A DNA stretch of 64,000 nt from NCBI RefSeq assembly GCF_019320115.1, contig NC_089593.1, positions 11,189,908 through 11,253,907 of the forward strand, in the 5' to 3' direction. Shown in pieces: positions 43,092-53,717 of the stretch; position 1 is the stretch's first letter; each line of letters starts with the position of its first letter. The translations under genes were made by a program, and so were the position numbers. The notes beneath the pieces are model-generated. The model searched no databases, was not told where the DNA came from, and was given only the letters and a program-made list of their open reading frames with translations. Origin of the DNA: Miscanthus floridulus (taxonomy: Eukaryota; Streptophyta; Magnoliopsida; Poales; Poaceae).

Positions 43092-43175
43092 AAATTATAG
43101 TTCACACTGACACACTGCTAACTCATGTTGACAAAGTCATGGTTTGCTGAATTTTCTACATATGTAGGCTTCAAG
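43092..43175 (+). repeat. duplicated fragment of NSE1 intron 5 and exon 6 border
   Basis: The sequence AAATTATAGTTCACACTG...CTGCTAACTCATGTTGA...AAAGTCATGGTTTGCT...TATGTAGGCTTCAAG matches 3177-3255 in the NSE1 gene, from intron 5 through the acceptor into exon 6, with a few indels. It is on the same strand. No other NSE1 exon is nearby, so this is a gene fragment, not a gene. Confidence 0.88.
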
Positions 43176-43204
43176 GTGATCCTTAGTTTTCTTAAAATCG
43201 AGAC

Positions 43205-43461
43205 CCACTTAATATGATTATCATAACAACAATACTTAATATATTTCTTTTTACAGTAGCTTAAAGTTATCTTTTTTTTAATACTAGTTTCACCATATGC
43301 AACATATCGAGCAGTCTGTACACTGAATTAATGACACCCTTCACACCAACGCCAATGCCTCCTTTGTAAAGCAGAAATTTTCCAGGAGTCATACGAGAAT
43401 TTTATAGAAATTAGTTTATTTTTATAGAAAAAACATGGAAAACAAGAAAAAGAAGATTCCT
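43205..43461. repeat. segment similar to 62060-62200 (LEA gene 3' flank)
   Basis: ACAGTAGCTTAAAGTTATCT, TTTCACCATATGCAACA and GAGCAGTC occur here (43255-43320) and in the same order at 62101-62166. The similarity resumes after the solo LTR at 44656-44690 (TTCCTTCTTCCTAGAAATCAATTTACTT), matching 62187-62214. The stretch 43330-43456 has no counterpart there. Confidence 0.75.
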
Positions 43462-44655
43462 TGTCGGGTTCATAAACCCGGGGTCCCTCGAGGACTGGCT
43501 TCTACGCCCGGGCTCGCCCCAGAAAAACAACATATAGTCCATGGGCCGGCCCAAAAATCTAAAACACGGCGGGCTGGAAGGGTAGCCCGGTCGCCGACCG
43601 GAAGGTCTACCCAAAAGAACAAGCGCCCACTCGTCAACTTCTTCGGCCCACCTCTCCGACCGGAGCACTCGCTTCTGACACCAGCCGTCTCCAAGCAGTC
43701 TCTCCAATCAGAAGGCCTGACCCAAAACGCTGCTTCCTACTCCGACCCCGCGACTCTGACCCCGCGACGGGGGCTCGTGGGAACCCTGCTCATCGCTCTT
43801 CTCCGACCGACGCACTGAGAGCAGACTGGAGCCGTCCGACCGGGGACACCCCGTTCGGAAGGAACCACAAGACGTGCGCAGAAAGGCAAGGCATGGCTCA
43901 CAAGTCAAAACCACTGTACCAGGGACCATACCCTGCACAAAACAGTGATCTGCAGCCATCCTGACACAAAGTATTGTAGGGGGGCGCTAAAAACTCCCAT
44001 ACGGTAAGCCCCCCGTGTGTCTCTGGACATCGATCGCAGTATGGGCTCTAGAACTTGCCATATCAGGTGAATATAACGCAGCTCCTCACATGCCACTAGG
44101 CATCAAGAAGTATTTGTAGGTACCGACGTCCATCCTTCCTGAAGAAGATAGCTCGACCTCCTGTACACATCTGACATTCTACAACAACATCAACAGTGTT
44201 GAGGGCGCCTACCATTATCCAGTCTTCATCAACGTGGGCAACAAGGCTTAGAAACATCCGTACTCTCTCCCTCTCACCTGTAAAGTCATCCCCTTCATCT
44301 ATAAAAGGGGATGCGCTCCCTCCTACGAAGGAGACGGACTTCTTCAAGCTCAGACTCACTAGATCGACATCAACACCTTACAACTGCAGGACCACCAAGT
44401 TTCGACCGCAACCCTTCCGGTCGGAGCCAACCGATCCTCTTGTACACCCCCTCCTTTCTCCTTCTCGTTTGTAACCCCACTACAGACTTCGAGCACCTGG
44501 GCTAAGGAATAAAGTCACCGACCGACCCTGACTGGACGTAGGGCACGTTGCCTGAACCAGTATAAATCCTGTGTCATTGAGTGCTAGGCCATCTCCGATC
44601 ACAACGTACAACAAAACTATAAATATTTACTAGTTGATCACTTTCTGCACCGGCA
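43462..44655 (+). mobile_element. solo LTR with TTCCT target duplication
   Basis: The LTR starts TGTCGGGTTCATAAACCCGG and ends GCACCGGCA; TTCCT flanks it at 43457-43461 and 44656-44660. It is 1,194 bases long, with a TATA-like CTATAAAAGGGG at 44301 and an AATAAA signal near 44508. There is no internal region, primer site or second LTR. It is not related to the LTRs at 11171, 20419 or 53718. Confidence 0.88.
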
Positions 44656-44724
44656 TTCCTTCTTCCTAGAAATCAATTTACTTCATAGGTAAATAAAAAA
44701 CTCCAAACATACTTCCCTGAACTC

Positions 44725-45072
44725 TCAAATTTCTATAAGAGAATTATCCATTTGACACTGGAAAAATCGGTCTTCCTTCTAAGACACTCCCAAAATCGAA
44801 GTTTATTATCTAGCATTGATCTGAAATTTCATTTCCTATTTAGCACTACTGTCCATTTCCTTCACTAACAGTGTTAAGTGACCACCAAAATATGGAAATA
44901 TGGGTCATTTTGGTGGGCAAATAACAACATTAATAAAGAAAATGGACAGTAGTGCCAAATAAGAAAGGAATTTCTCAACTTGATGCTAGATAAGTAACTT
45001 CGATTTTGGGAGTGCCTTAGAAGGAATATTGATTTTTTTAGTGTCAAGTAGATAATCGTCTCAAATTCTATT
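44725..45072. mobile_element. long hairpin (foldback) element
   Basis: Left arm 44725-44873 and right arm 44936-45072 are inverted copies. Shared strings include CAAAATCGAAGTT/AACTTCGATTTTG, GACACTCCCAAAATCG and AGCACTACTGTCCATTTCC. The loop is about 60 bases. There is no coding capacity. The class (MULE-type foldback or MITE) and target duplication are undetermined. Confidence 0.75.
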
Positions 45073-45415
45073 GCGTGCACTATGATTTTGATCCGAAAAC
45101 AATTTTAAAATTTCAAAGACAATCTTATTTATACTGAAACTTCATACCAGCTTGATAGTTTACTACTAAAATAAAAAAAATTATGTGTGCTATTAATATT
45201 GAAATTTTTATGCCTTCCTTACTTCTTGCTAGAAATAATTTCTTGTATCAGTTACTCCGTCTCTAGTAAACAAATTCTTCTAACTTAAGTCAGGAGCACA
45301 TCCACCTGTAACACAAGTCCCTTTAATTAAAGCTAGAGGAGTCTCGTCCTCTTTTTAGAGGTAAGAAAAAGTATGTGCAACCAAATCTAATCATAAAAGA
45401 GATGTTTAAACTATT

Positions 45416-45556
45416 AGCGGTCTGTTCGGTTGGCTGATTCGTATCGTTGTTGGTTCGTTTATGTGAGAGTGAAGTACTACTGGCTGGTTCATTGGAACAG
45501 TGTCCATGTGAGAGGACTGACCAGCCTAGCCAGCCAGTCAGCCCCAGCCGAACACG
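45416..45556. mobile_element. MITE with CTGTTCGGTTGGCTG ends
   Basis: The element starts GTCTGTTCGGTTGGCTG and ends CAGCCCCAGCCGAACAC, an inverted terminus of about 15 bases, in a 141-base element with no coding. Confidence 0.65.
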
Positions 45557-45695
45557 GCATAGAATGTTTGAGAGAGCTCCAGCAATACTTAGATATGTTA
45601 AAAACAGTTTCACTCTACGATTTTTTTAAGTCAAACACCTAGCCCGATAAAATCTAGATCAGCGAAAATTTAGATCTAAGGGCTAGATCCATATA

Positions 45696-45838
45696 GCCTG
45701 TTCGTTTGGCTGAGCTGGTTCGTTGCCGGATCATGAAGAAGTACTACTGACGGGTTTAGTGTGAAAGAAAAATACTATTCCGATTGAAAATTTATAATCG
45801 TTTACGAGGGAATAATCCCATCCGAACATGCTGATAGA
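45696..45838. mobile_element. MITE with GCCTGTTCGTTTGGCTG end
   Basis: The left end is AGCCTGTTCGTTTGGCTGAG and the right end CCATCCGAACATGCTG, about 143 bases. It is related to its neighbour at 45416 but well diverged. Confidence 0.6.
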
Positions 45839-46122
45839 TTTGATAGAGCTTCTCAAAAAAATGCCGTAAAAACACTTTTTAACTCTACGAAGTTAAAAAT
45901 AATTATCCACCACAAACAGACGCAAGTGACAGATTACAACGGACACAAAGTGGCCGCCACTTCGCCGGCGCGCGAGACCGACGCGCGCCGCCGCCTGACG
46001 CGTCATGCTCCGGCGATTCCTCTCCCCTCACCGTTCTGCCGCCTCCACAGCAGCAGCGCCGCGGTCCTCCTCCTCCCGCCCCTCGGGCACAACATCTCCG
46101 TCTCGCCGCCGACGCGCACGAC

Positions 46123-46626
46123 GTGCAGGCACACTCCGTCGTCGGCCACGCTCGATCTCCTCATCCTGCTGCTCGCGCTCTTCTCGCTCTCCTCCTCGGT
46201 CTCCCCGCTGTTCGCCACGCCGCCCGCCGTCGCCGCGCTCGCCTACGCCACCGCCGCGTTGACCTACCTGGCCGCGGAGGCCGTGCTCGCCGATGCCGCG
46301 TTCCTCTCCTGCCGCTCCCTACCGCGGCCTGCGGAAGGCGCTGAAGTTCGACGTCCAGCTGCAGACCGAGGAGGCCGTCCGCGCCGGCGCCGGGAGCACC
46401 GTCGGCGGCGCCGACGCATCCATGTGGCGCGAGATCGAGGCGCTGCCGTGGAAGGGAGGCCAGTGCGGAAATAACCCAGACTACGAGTGCCTTCGCACCG
46501 AGCTCCGCCGGATGGCGCCGCCAAACGGCCGAGACGCGCTGCTCTTCCGCGACCGGTGTGGCTGCCCTGTTGTTAAGCTCGAAGGATGCGGCCGCCCCGA
46601 AGACCAAGCGGCGCAACAAGAAGTGA
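46123..46626 (+). pseudogene. frameshifted copy of an unnamed plant membrane protein
   Basis: Three successive frames join into one protein-like product. The first (about 46123-46318) gives a hydrophobic pair of segments (LDLLILLLALFSLSS, AVAALAYATAALTYLAAEA). A one-base shift near 46319 leads to YRGLRKALKFDVQLQ, EALPWKGGQ, NNPDYECLRTELRRMAPPNGR and LLFRDRCGCPVVKLE. A second shift near 46585 leads to PKTKRRNKK and a TGA at 46624-46626. I believe this matches a small plant family of unknown function, recalled from its WKGGQ and GCPV motifs, but I cannot confirm a name. Two shifts suggest a pseudogene; assembly error is the alternative. Confidence 0.6.
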
Positions 46627-46972
46627 GTGATGATTGTACTGCTTGTTGGATTTCTGTTGAGATTGATTGTGTTTCGTTCACATTTAAGCTGTCTTGGCCT
46701 AGAATGCTTCTTAATTTCTTTTCATTGCCTTTGAAATATCTATCTAGCTATTTATTGGTGTTTGGGCAAATAAAGAGATAAACTGTTTACCTATATGATT
46801 CATTTCTGGATGACTAAAGTACGACGGGTACTGCATAATACTTTCTACTCTCTGTAGAGGCTTACGATTTTGGTGGACATGGGTTGATCGTTTGAATAAC
46901 CTTTCCTTACTTAGAGTGCCTAGCTTACAATCCACTCGAGTTGATCTTTCAAAAAGAAAAAGAAAACCACTA
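46627..46972. other. 3' flank of pseudogene, up to gypsy element 2
   Basis: Non-coding. It probably holds the former 3' UTR of the upstream pseudogene; no repeat termini were seen until the LTR remnant at 46973. Confidence 0.35.
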
Positions 46973-47104
46973 GAGGCCCAGGCGAGGGAGACGCTAACAC
47001 CCGGTAACAGAGCCACTTTCCTTGGCACTTCCGCCACTGGGTCCGCGCTGGATCGGGATCTCGCTCACGAGCACTTTAGCCGGCTTCAGCGCACCCGCGG
47101 CGCC

Positions 47105-47867
47105 ATGGATCCGTGCGTCAAGTCGGACTTCGATGAGATCCTCAAGCGGCTGGACGGGATCGACGCCCGATGGGAACAGTGGCTCGCTGAAGTGCAGGGA
47201 ACCGTGAAGGTGAACCATGACGACATCTGCGGCCGCGTAGGAGCACAGCGGCATCCACACCGAGTCGCTCCAAGCGGCCGATGGGTGGGCTCAGCACTTC
47301 GAAGGGCGCGTCAACGAGTTGGAGTACCGAATGGGCGATATCGAGCTGGTTCGCTTCTGCGAGATCTGCGACGAGCGGGATGATCGCGTCGCCGCGCTCG
47401 AGTCCGCCGTTATTGCCCTCAATGACTGGAAGCCGGGCGTAGATGGGATGCTCGACGAAATGCGTACCGAGACACGTCGCCTCTCCAAGCACTGGGACCG
47501 GGCGGTTCGTGAGACGACGGGGGATCGATCCCGCCCGTCAGACTGGCGTCAATCCCGCCCTAATGCCGTTCCCGGAGTCGGTCGCCGCGCGTTCATCTGC
47601 TGGAGTAACGATGACTGGCCAGCGGGCACCGGGAAGACATGACCATAGCCCCGACCTCGGCCAATGGTACGCTCTCAAATCCTCTTCCTCAGTCGCTTTT
47701 CTTTACTCGAGTTGTTGATCCGCGCTCGTCTCCTACCTTCCACCACCATAGGGAGCCTATTCCACCGCCGCCACCACCTCCTCCTAACCCTCATGTTCCA
47801 CCACCACGGCACCCTCCTCCAATTTTCAATCCACATTACTCCTGTTCCAATACACCCTTCACAAATC
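47105..47867 (+). pseudogene. gypsy element 2 gag, N-terminal part
   Basis: The frame starts MDPCVKSDFDEILKRLDGID at 47105, typical of the coil-rich N-terminus of this gag type. It shifts frame near 47240, continues with MGDIELVRFCEICDERDD and a linker, then a proline-rich stretch (PPPPPPPNPHVPPP) reaching the MULE target site. At least three frames are needed to follow it. Confidence 0.78.
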
Positions 47868-49536
47868 GAGAAAATGGGAATTTTGCCCTTATAGGGAGTG
47901 GGTTTCGTTAAAATGCTCTTAAGTTTTCAGGGCTTCGACAGAATGCCTTTATGAAAACTGTGTTTCACGCTATTTTGTCATTTTATGTTTTTTCCAACTT
48001 TGTAAATTTCTAACCCCATCTTTCTGATCAGACGTGACCGTTTTACCCATGTCTCCTTCTACGTTATCCGCTCTGCTTCTCACGGCCACCGCAAGTTCTC
48101 CGTCTCGACTGGTATTCGGGCGGGAGCCCGACGTCGGCCGCCGCCGCCCGTCAGAAATTTACGCACAGCAACGGAGGGGCTGCTCTCCAACCTGCTGTTG
48201 AACGAACGCAAGCACAGGAACCAAGAAGGCCACGCACGGCCAGGAGCCCAGGAGCGAGCACAACTCGGTGCAAGCACGCACGGTGCTGATGCGCTCAGTG
48301 CTGGGCTCTGGCTCGGGGAGTAGCGCACCAACTCACCAAGGGCGAGCATGCTGCTGTGTTGGTTTGCTCGGGGCCAGAACACAGGAGACCGACGAACGCA
48401 AAGAAGCCACCGGTCGGCACTCTGCCTGACGCGGCTGCAGGGGCACGACGGAGGGGCGCTCAAAGCAGCTACAGAGGCTTCGGCGGGGCACTGCTAGGCG
48501 CTGAGCCTGACTGCATCGGTGACCAACGAAGCCCACACCGATGCGGCCATCTGGAGCTCGAACGCAAGAACAGAACAAACACGAGCACACGAATAGAGAA
48601 GAGGCGAGCACAAAAATCGACGAAACCGGTCGAAATCAAAACGAATCGGTCCCAAACATTGCACAGACCATCACAAGGGAGTTGGTGAGCATACTCTAAG
48701 AGATCATCGCCCAATTTCAGCTTAAACTCTAGGAAATGCAAGATTTGGGGCAAGAACGAGGGTTTTCACCCTAAACCGAAAATTGGATCGATCTACGAGC
48801 TCGTACCAAATTAGTTGAATCACTTGGGGGATTTTATCAGCACATATCCTTGCTCGAATCGACTCAAAAAGAACGAACAAAAACGTCCTTAAATCGACCA
48901 ATTGAAGGACGAATAGGAGAGGAGAAAAACATAGAAAACACAAGAACGCAGAGCTGCGAAAATAAAATCACAAATCTCTTGAATCCTGGCGCGTACATTG
49001 GGGTCGCGGCCGATGGGAGCGCGGCTCGCCGGGGTGCAGACCGCCGGGGGGGCGCGGCCGTCGGAGCGCGGCTCGCCGGGGGACGCAGTCGCTAGGGGCG
49101 CGGCTGCCAGGGACACTTGATAGGGCGCGTTCGCCAGGGCAGATATGGGGTGCGGCCACCGGAACACGTGCCCACCGGGCGTAGCCCGCCGGAGGCGCGG
49201 TCGCTAGGGCGCACTGCCAGCTGGGGACACCGGTCGAGACAGAGAGAGAACGGGAGAGAGGAAGAGGGAGGGAGGGGAAGAGAAGTGACGAGGGGGAGAG
49301 AGAGAGGAGGAGATATTTTTACCGGTGTACCGTAGATGACGGGTGAATGAGCTCAGGGGTAAAATGGTCAGTTCAGGCTAAAATTTTAGGTGAAAAATAT
49401 TAAAAGTGGACTTAAATCTCAAAATGGCATTATAATGTATTGAACTCATTTCGTAAAGGCATTTTAGCGAAGCCCACAAATTTGATGGCATTTGGGCGAA
49501 ACCCACCTACCATGAGGGCAAATTTCCAATTTTCTC
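47868..49536. mobile_element. Mutator-like element in gag, 9-base target duplication
   Basis: The termini are long imperfect inverted repeats of about 85 bases, starting GAGAAAATGGGAATTTTGCCC on the left and, complemented, GAGAAAATTGGAAATTTGCCC on the right. TCACAAATC is duplicated exactly at 47859-47867 and 49537-49545. The element is 1,669 bases. The interior (48080-49330) is GC-rich without a recognised transposase, so it is non-autonomous and may carry captured sequence. Confidence 0.92.
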
Positions 49537-49545
49537 TCACAAATC

Positions 49546-50463
49546 CTCTCGGCAAACTTCCCAAATTCGATTTCCCCCAGTTCGACGGAGATAACCCCCA
49601 ATTCTGGATTACCTGCGCCAAAAACTATTTCGACGTGTATGCTGTTGATCCGTCAGTCTGGGTTCGTGTTTCCACCATGCGCTTCACCAGCGCTGCTGCC
49701 CGGTGGTTCCAGTCAGTGGAGCAGCAGCTCACCAGCGTCAGTTGGGACGCTTTCTGTGCTATGATCCATGAGCGCTTTGGTCGCGACCAACATGCGTTGC
49801 TCCTTCGCCAACTATTCAACATCCGCCAAACATCCTTAGTCTCGGAGTATGTCGACAAGTTCGTCGCACTTGTCGAACAACTTTCTTCTTACACCTCAAA
49901 TCGCGACCCTCTATACTTTACCACCAGGTTCATTGACGGGCTGCGCGATGACATTCGTTCTGTGATCTTAGTTCTTAGGCCTTCGACCCTCGATGCTGCT
50001 TGCACTCTTGCTCTGTTACAGGAGGAGGCCCTGGACCACGGCCATCGCCGGGAATTCAAGAAGAGCGACCACTCCGTCTTCTCCAAGTATCCAGCAAGCA
50101 AAGGCACTGTGCCGTTACCGCCTCCTCCGCGTCCAACTCTTACACTTCCGGGTGATGAAAGGAAGCCTCATGAGGACAAGAAGTCGTTCCAGCGCCCTTC
50201 AGTTGATGACCGACTGTCCGCCTTGCGCGCCAACCGCAAGGCCCCAGGCTTGTGCATTCGCTGCGGCGAGAAATGGGCGCCGGGACACAGGTGTGCTCAA
50301 AATCTCCAGCTACATGTGTTGCAAGAAGTCTGGGATATTTGCCACTATGATATCTCTGAAGAAGCAGATTCCGAGCCAGGGGGTCATACTACCACTGGAA
50401 CAGGCTTATATGTTACTGTCATCTTCAATTCAGCCTGGACAGCAGTCTCCACGTACCATGTAG
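49546..50463 (+). pseudogene. gypsy element 2 gag, capsid and zinc-knuckle part
   Basis: Directly after the MULE target duplication, the gag frame continues with GKLPKFDFPQFDGDNPQFW, the retrotransposon gag domain with AAARWFQSVEQQL, FGRDQHALLLRQLFN and EYVDKFVALVEQL. The zinc knuckle is LCIRCGEKWAPGHRC, of the plant chromovirus type. A frameshift near 50420-50460 separates it from the protease. Confidence 0.9.
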
Positions 50464-50898
50464 TTGATGGGAGAGATTCAGGGCCGCCCAATCTTGGTGT
50501 TGATTGACTCGGGCAGCAGTCATTCCTTTCTGCATTCTTCATTTGCCTCGGTGGTGCCTGGAGTCCGCCCTCTGTCTGTTCCTTCAGTGGTTACGGTGGC
50601 TGATGGCAGCTCCATTCAGTGCTCTTCAGAAATTCCAAATGCCAAGTGGTCAGTTCAAGGTTTCAAATTTCACTCAACCCTCAAGCTCCTACCTATTGGC
50701 TCCTTCGACTTGATTCTCGGTATGGATTGGCTTCAAGCCTTCTCCCCAATGAAGGTGGACTGGACACACAAGATAATGACAATATCATATGGTTCAAGGC
50801 ATATCACTCTGCAAGGATCTCAGGATGACAGCTTTGTCATATCACTGACAGTGTCAAGCAACCTGACTCTGTGCACCCAGAGATTCAGTAGCTGTTAG
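50464..50898 (+). pseudogene. gypsy element 2 aspartic protease
   Basis: The frame carries the catalytic motif LVLIDSGSSHSFL and the family pattern LPIGSFDLILGMDWLQAFSPM. It runs to a stop at 50896-50898 (SSC then TAG), in the protease-RT linker where the polyprotein should continue. Confidence 0.88.
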
Positions 50899-52944
50899 AT
50901 TCCTTCTGTCACCTCTTTGCTGAGCCAACCGAACTTCCTCCCCACCACCAATGTGATCATAAAATTCCTCTCATTCCTGGGGCACAGCCTGTGGCTGTTC
51001 GGCAGTACCGCTACCCTCCTACTCTGAAATTGAGGTTCAGGTGTCAGATATGCTACAGCAGGGACTTATTCAGCCGAGCTCTGGCGCCTTTTCCTCCCCG
51101 GTGCTCTTAGTTCACTAGAAGGACAGGTCGTGGCGATTCTGTGTTGATTACCGTCAGCTCAACGCTCTCACGGTCAAGACTAAATTTCCAATTTCAGTAA
51201 TCGATGAGTTACTTGATGAGCTATCCTCTGCTACATACTTCTCCTGCTTGGACTTGAGGGCTGGGTTCAATCAGATCAGGCTAGCCCCGGGGGAGGAACA
51301 CAAGACTGCTTTTCGGACCCACTGGGGACATTTTGAGTTCACCGTCATGGCCTTTGGTCTCACTGGCGCTCCAAATACGTTCCAAGGCACCACGAATGCC
51401 ACTCTCAAACCGCTGCTCCGCAAGTGTGTTTTGGTATTCTTCGACGACATTCTAATTTACAGCTCTTCTTGGGAAGACCACATTCAACACCTTCAGCAAG
51501 TCTTTTCTCCGCTGTCCAATGATAAGTGGCAGATCAAGCTTTCCAAGTGTTCTTTTGGCCAGCAGAGTGTTTCATACCTGGGTCATGTGGTCAGTCAGTC
51601 AGGCGTTGCAACTGATCCCTCCAAAATCGACTCAATCAAACTCTGGCCTCAGCCCAAAGATGTTAAACAACTCCGCAGCTTCCTTGGTCTAGCCTGCTAT
51701 TACAGGAAGTTCGTTCGCCACTTCGCTGTCATTGCTCGGCCGCTCACTGATCTTCTCAAGAAGGGGACTCTCTTCATCTGGACATCAGTACATTCAGATG
51801 CATTTGCTGCCTTGAAGAATGCTCTGGTTACAGCCCCAGTGCTGTCATTGCCAAACTTTGCCAAGCCGTTTCAGCTTCAAACTGATGCAAGCGTTGCAGG
51901 AGTTGGGGCAGTCTTACTTCAGGATGGACATCCTTTAGCCTTTGTCAGCAAGGCACTGGGTCCCCGCACTCGCGCTTGTACACCTACGAAAAATAATACC
52001 TGGCAATCCTTATGGCAGTCGAACAGTGGAGATCATATCTGCAACATGCTGAATTTACAATCTTCACTGACCAGCGAAGCTTGATGCATATAACAGATCA
52101 GAGGCTTCATACTCCCTGGCAACTTAAGATGTACACAAAGCTCGCAGGTCTTCAATACCGCATTGTCTGCAAACCAGGTGCCTCTAACCTTGCTGCGGAT
52201 GCATTGTCACGACACCCATCTCCCCCAACTCAATTGGCAGCTATTTCTTATTCCTCTCCGTCTTGGCTGACAGAGGTGTCTGCTGGTTATGACAATGATC
52301 CATTCTCCTCCCGCCTAGTGCAGGAACTGGCTGCTTCCTCCCAGTCCAGTCCACCTTATACTTTGAACAGCGGCATCCTCAGGTACAAAGGTCGAGTCTG
52401 GATAGGCGACAACAAGCCAATGCAGCACCGAATTATCACTGCTCTGCATAACAGCGCTGTAGGAGGCCACTCTGGGTTCCCTGTATCTCACAGTCGGATC
52501 AAGAAGCTATTTGCTTGGCAGGGAATGAAAAATGACATCAAGCACTTCGTTTCCTCCTGTTCAATCTGTACCCAGGCGAAGCCCGATCGAGTTAGTTACC
52601 CAGGACTTCTGTCTCCACTGCCGGTACCTACTGAAGCGTGGCAAGTGATATCAATGGACTTCATTGATGGTCTTCCCCGCTCGGGCAATGCTGATTGTAT
52701 CATGGTCGTCGTGGACAAGTTTAGTAAGTTCGCCCACTTTGTTCCTCTCCCGCATCCATACTCAGCACCAAGGGTTGCCCAAGCATTCCTCGACAATATC
52801 TTCCGTTTACATGGCATGCCAACACATATCATCTCAGACCGAGATCCGATCTTTACAAGCACCTTCTGGAAGGAGCTGTTCAAGTGCCAACACTACTCTC
52901 TGTATGAGCTCCGCATACCACCCACAGTCCGACGGGCAGACTGA
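50899..52944 (+). pseudogene. gypsy element 2 reverse transcriptase, RNase H and integrase
   Basis: The RT part begins with motifs RQYRYPPTLK and RFCVDYRQLNALT, with a frameshift near 51030 and an in-frame TAG at about 51114. FTVMAFGLTGAPNTFQ and VFFDDILIYSSS form the catalytic core. RNase H has FQLQTDASVAGVGAVLLQDG; a frameshift near 51980 leads into AVEQWRSYLQHAEF and AADALSRH. The integrase has HNSAVGGHSG, CSICTQAKPD (zinc-binding HHCC) and core motifs [11 protein letters not shown] and [19 protein letters not shown] frameshift near 52885 disrupts the core before [15 protein letters not shown]. Confidence 0.9.
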
Positions 52945-53139
52945 AAGGATCAACCAGTGTCTGGAGACTTACTTGGGCTGCTTTGTGCATTCCTGTCCTC
53001 GGAAGTGGCTCAAATGGATTTCAATGGCCGAATTTTGGTACAATACGAGCTGTCATTCGTCCTTGGGGCGTTCACCTTTTGAGGTACTCTATGGCATTCT
53101 CCTCGACATTTTGGTCTTACTAACGAATCTGTTTCCCCT

Positions 53140-53717
53140 GTGGCCGATGTTGCTTCCATGATGGCTGAGCGTGCAACCATGTGGGCGTCCGTCCGGCAGC
53201 ACCTGCTTCGCGCCCAGCAGCGGATGAAGAAGCAGGCTAACAAAGGGCGGTCCGAGCGCAAGTTCAACGTCGGCGACTTCGTCTACCTTCGACTGCAACC
53301 ATATGTCCAGTCCTCGCTGGCTCCACGCGCTCATCAAAAGCTCTGCTTCAAGTTCTTCGGACCATACAGGATCGTCAACGAGATCGGCGACGTCGCCTAT
53401 CGGCTGCTTCTTCCCCAGGACTCGTCCGTCCATCCGGTGTTCCACGTGTCCCTGCTCAAGCCGGCGCCGTCTCCTTCGTCTCCGAACACCGTCGCGGCTA
53501 CCCCTCCTCTCCTAGACGTCGACGACAACCTCCAAGTGCCAGAATGCGTGCTGCAGCGACGGCTCCATCATTGCGGCTCCAGCGCGGTTCGTCAGCTGCT
53601 CGTCAAGTGGTCCGGGCTCGACGACAGCCTCGGCACCTGGGAAGACGAAGACTCCATCAAGCAGCAATTCCCCTACGCTCCGGCATGGGGACATGCCTCG
53701 ACCCAAGGAGAGGGGGG
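53140..53717 (+). pseudogene. gypsy element 2 integrase C-terminus with chromodomain
   Basis: The open frame carries the GPY/F-type module (KFNVGDFVYLRLQPY, FFGPYRIVNEIGDVAYRL, HPVFHVSLLKPA) and a chromodomain-like end (LLVKWSGLDDSLGTWEDE). Such domains direct chromovirus insertion to particular chromatin. It closes with a purine-rich tract at 53706-53717 before the LTR. Confidence 0.88.

Larger units (their letters stand above)
45073..45925. other. intergenic with two MITEs
   Basis: Apart from the MITEs at about 45416-45556 and 45696-45838, this stretch holds AT-rich sequence without recognised genes. Confidence 0.35.

Noticed and set aside
43411..44505. Frames inside the solo LTR
   Set aside because: LTR ends, TATA-like box, AATAAA and target duplication explain the segment; the frames show no conserved protein.
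48080..49335. GC-rich frames inside the MULE in gag
   Set aside because: Arg/Gly/Pro-rich and overlapping on both strands, with no transposase or host-protein motif recognised; captured sequence is possible but not shown.
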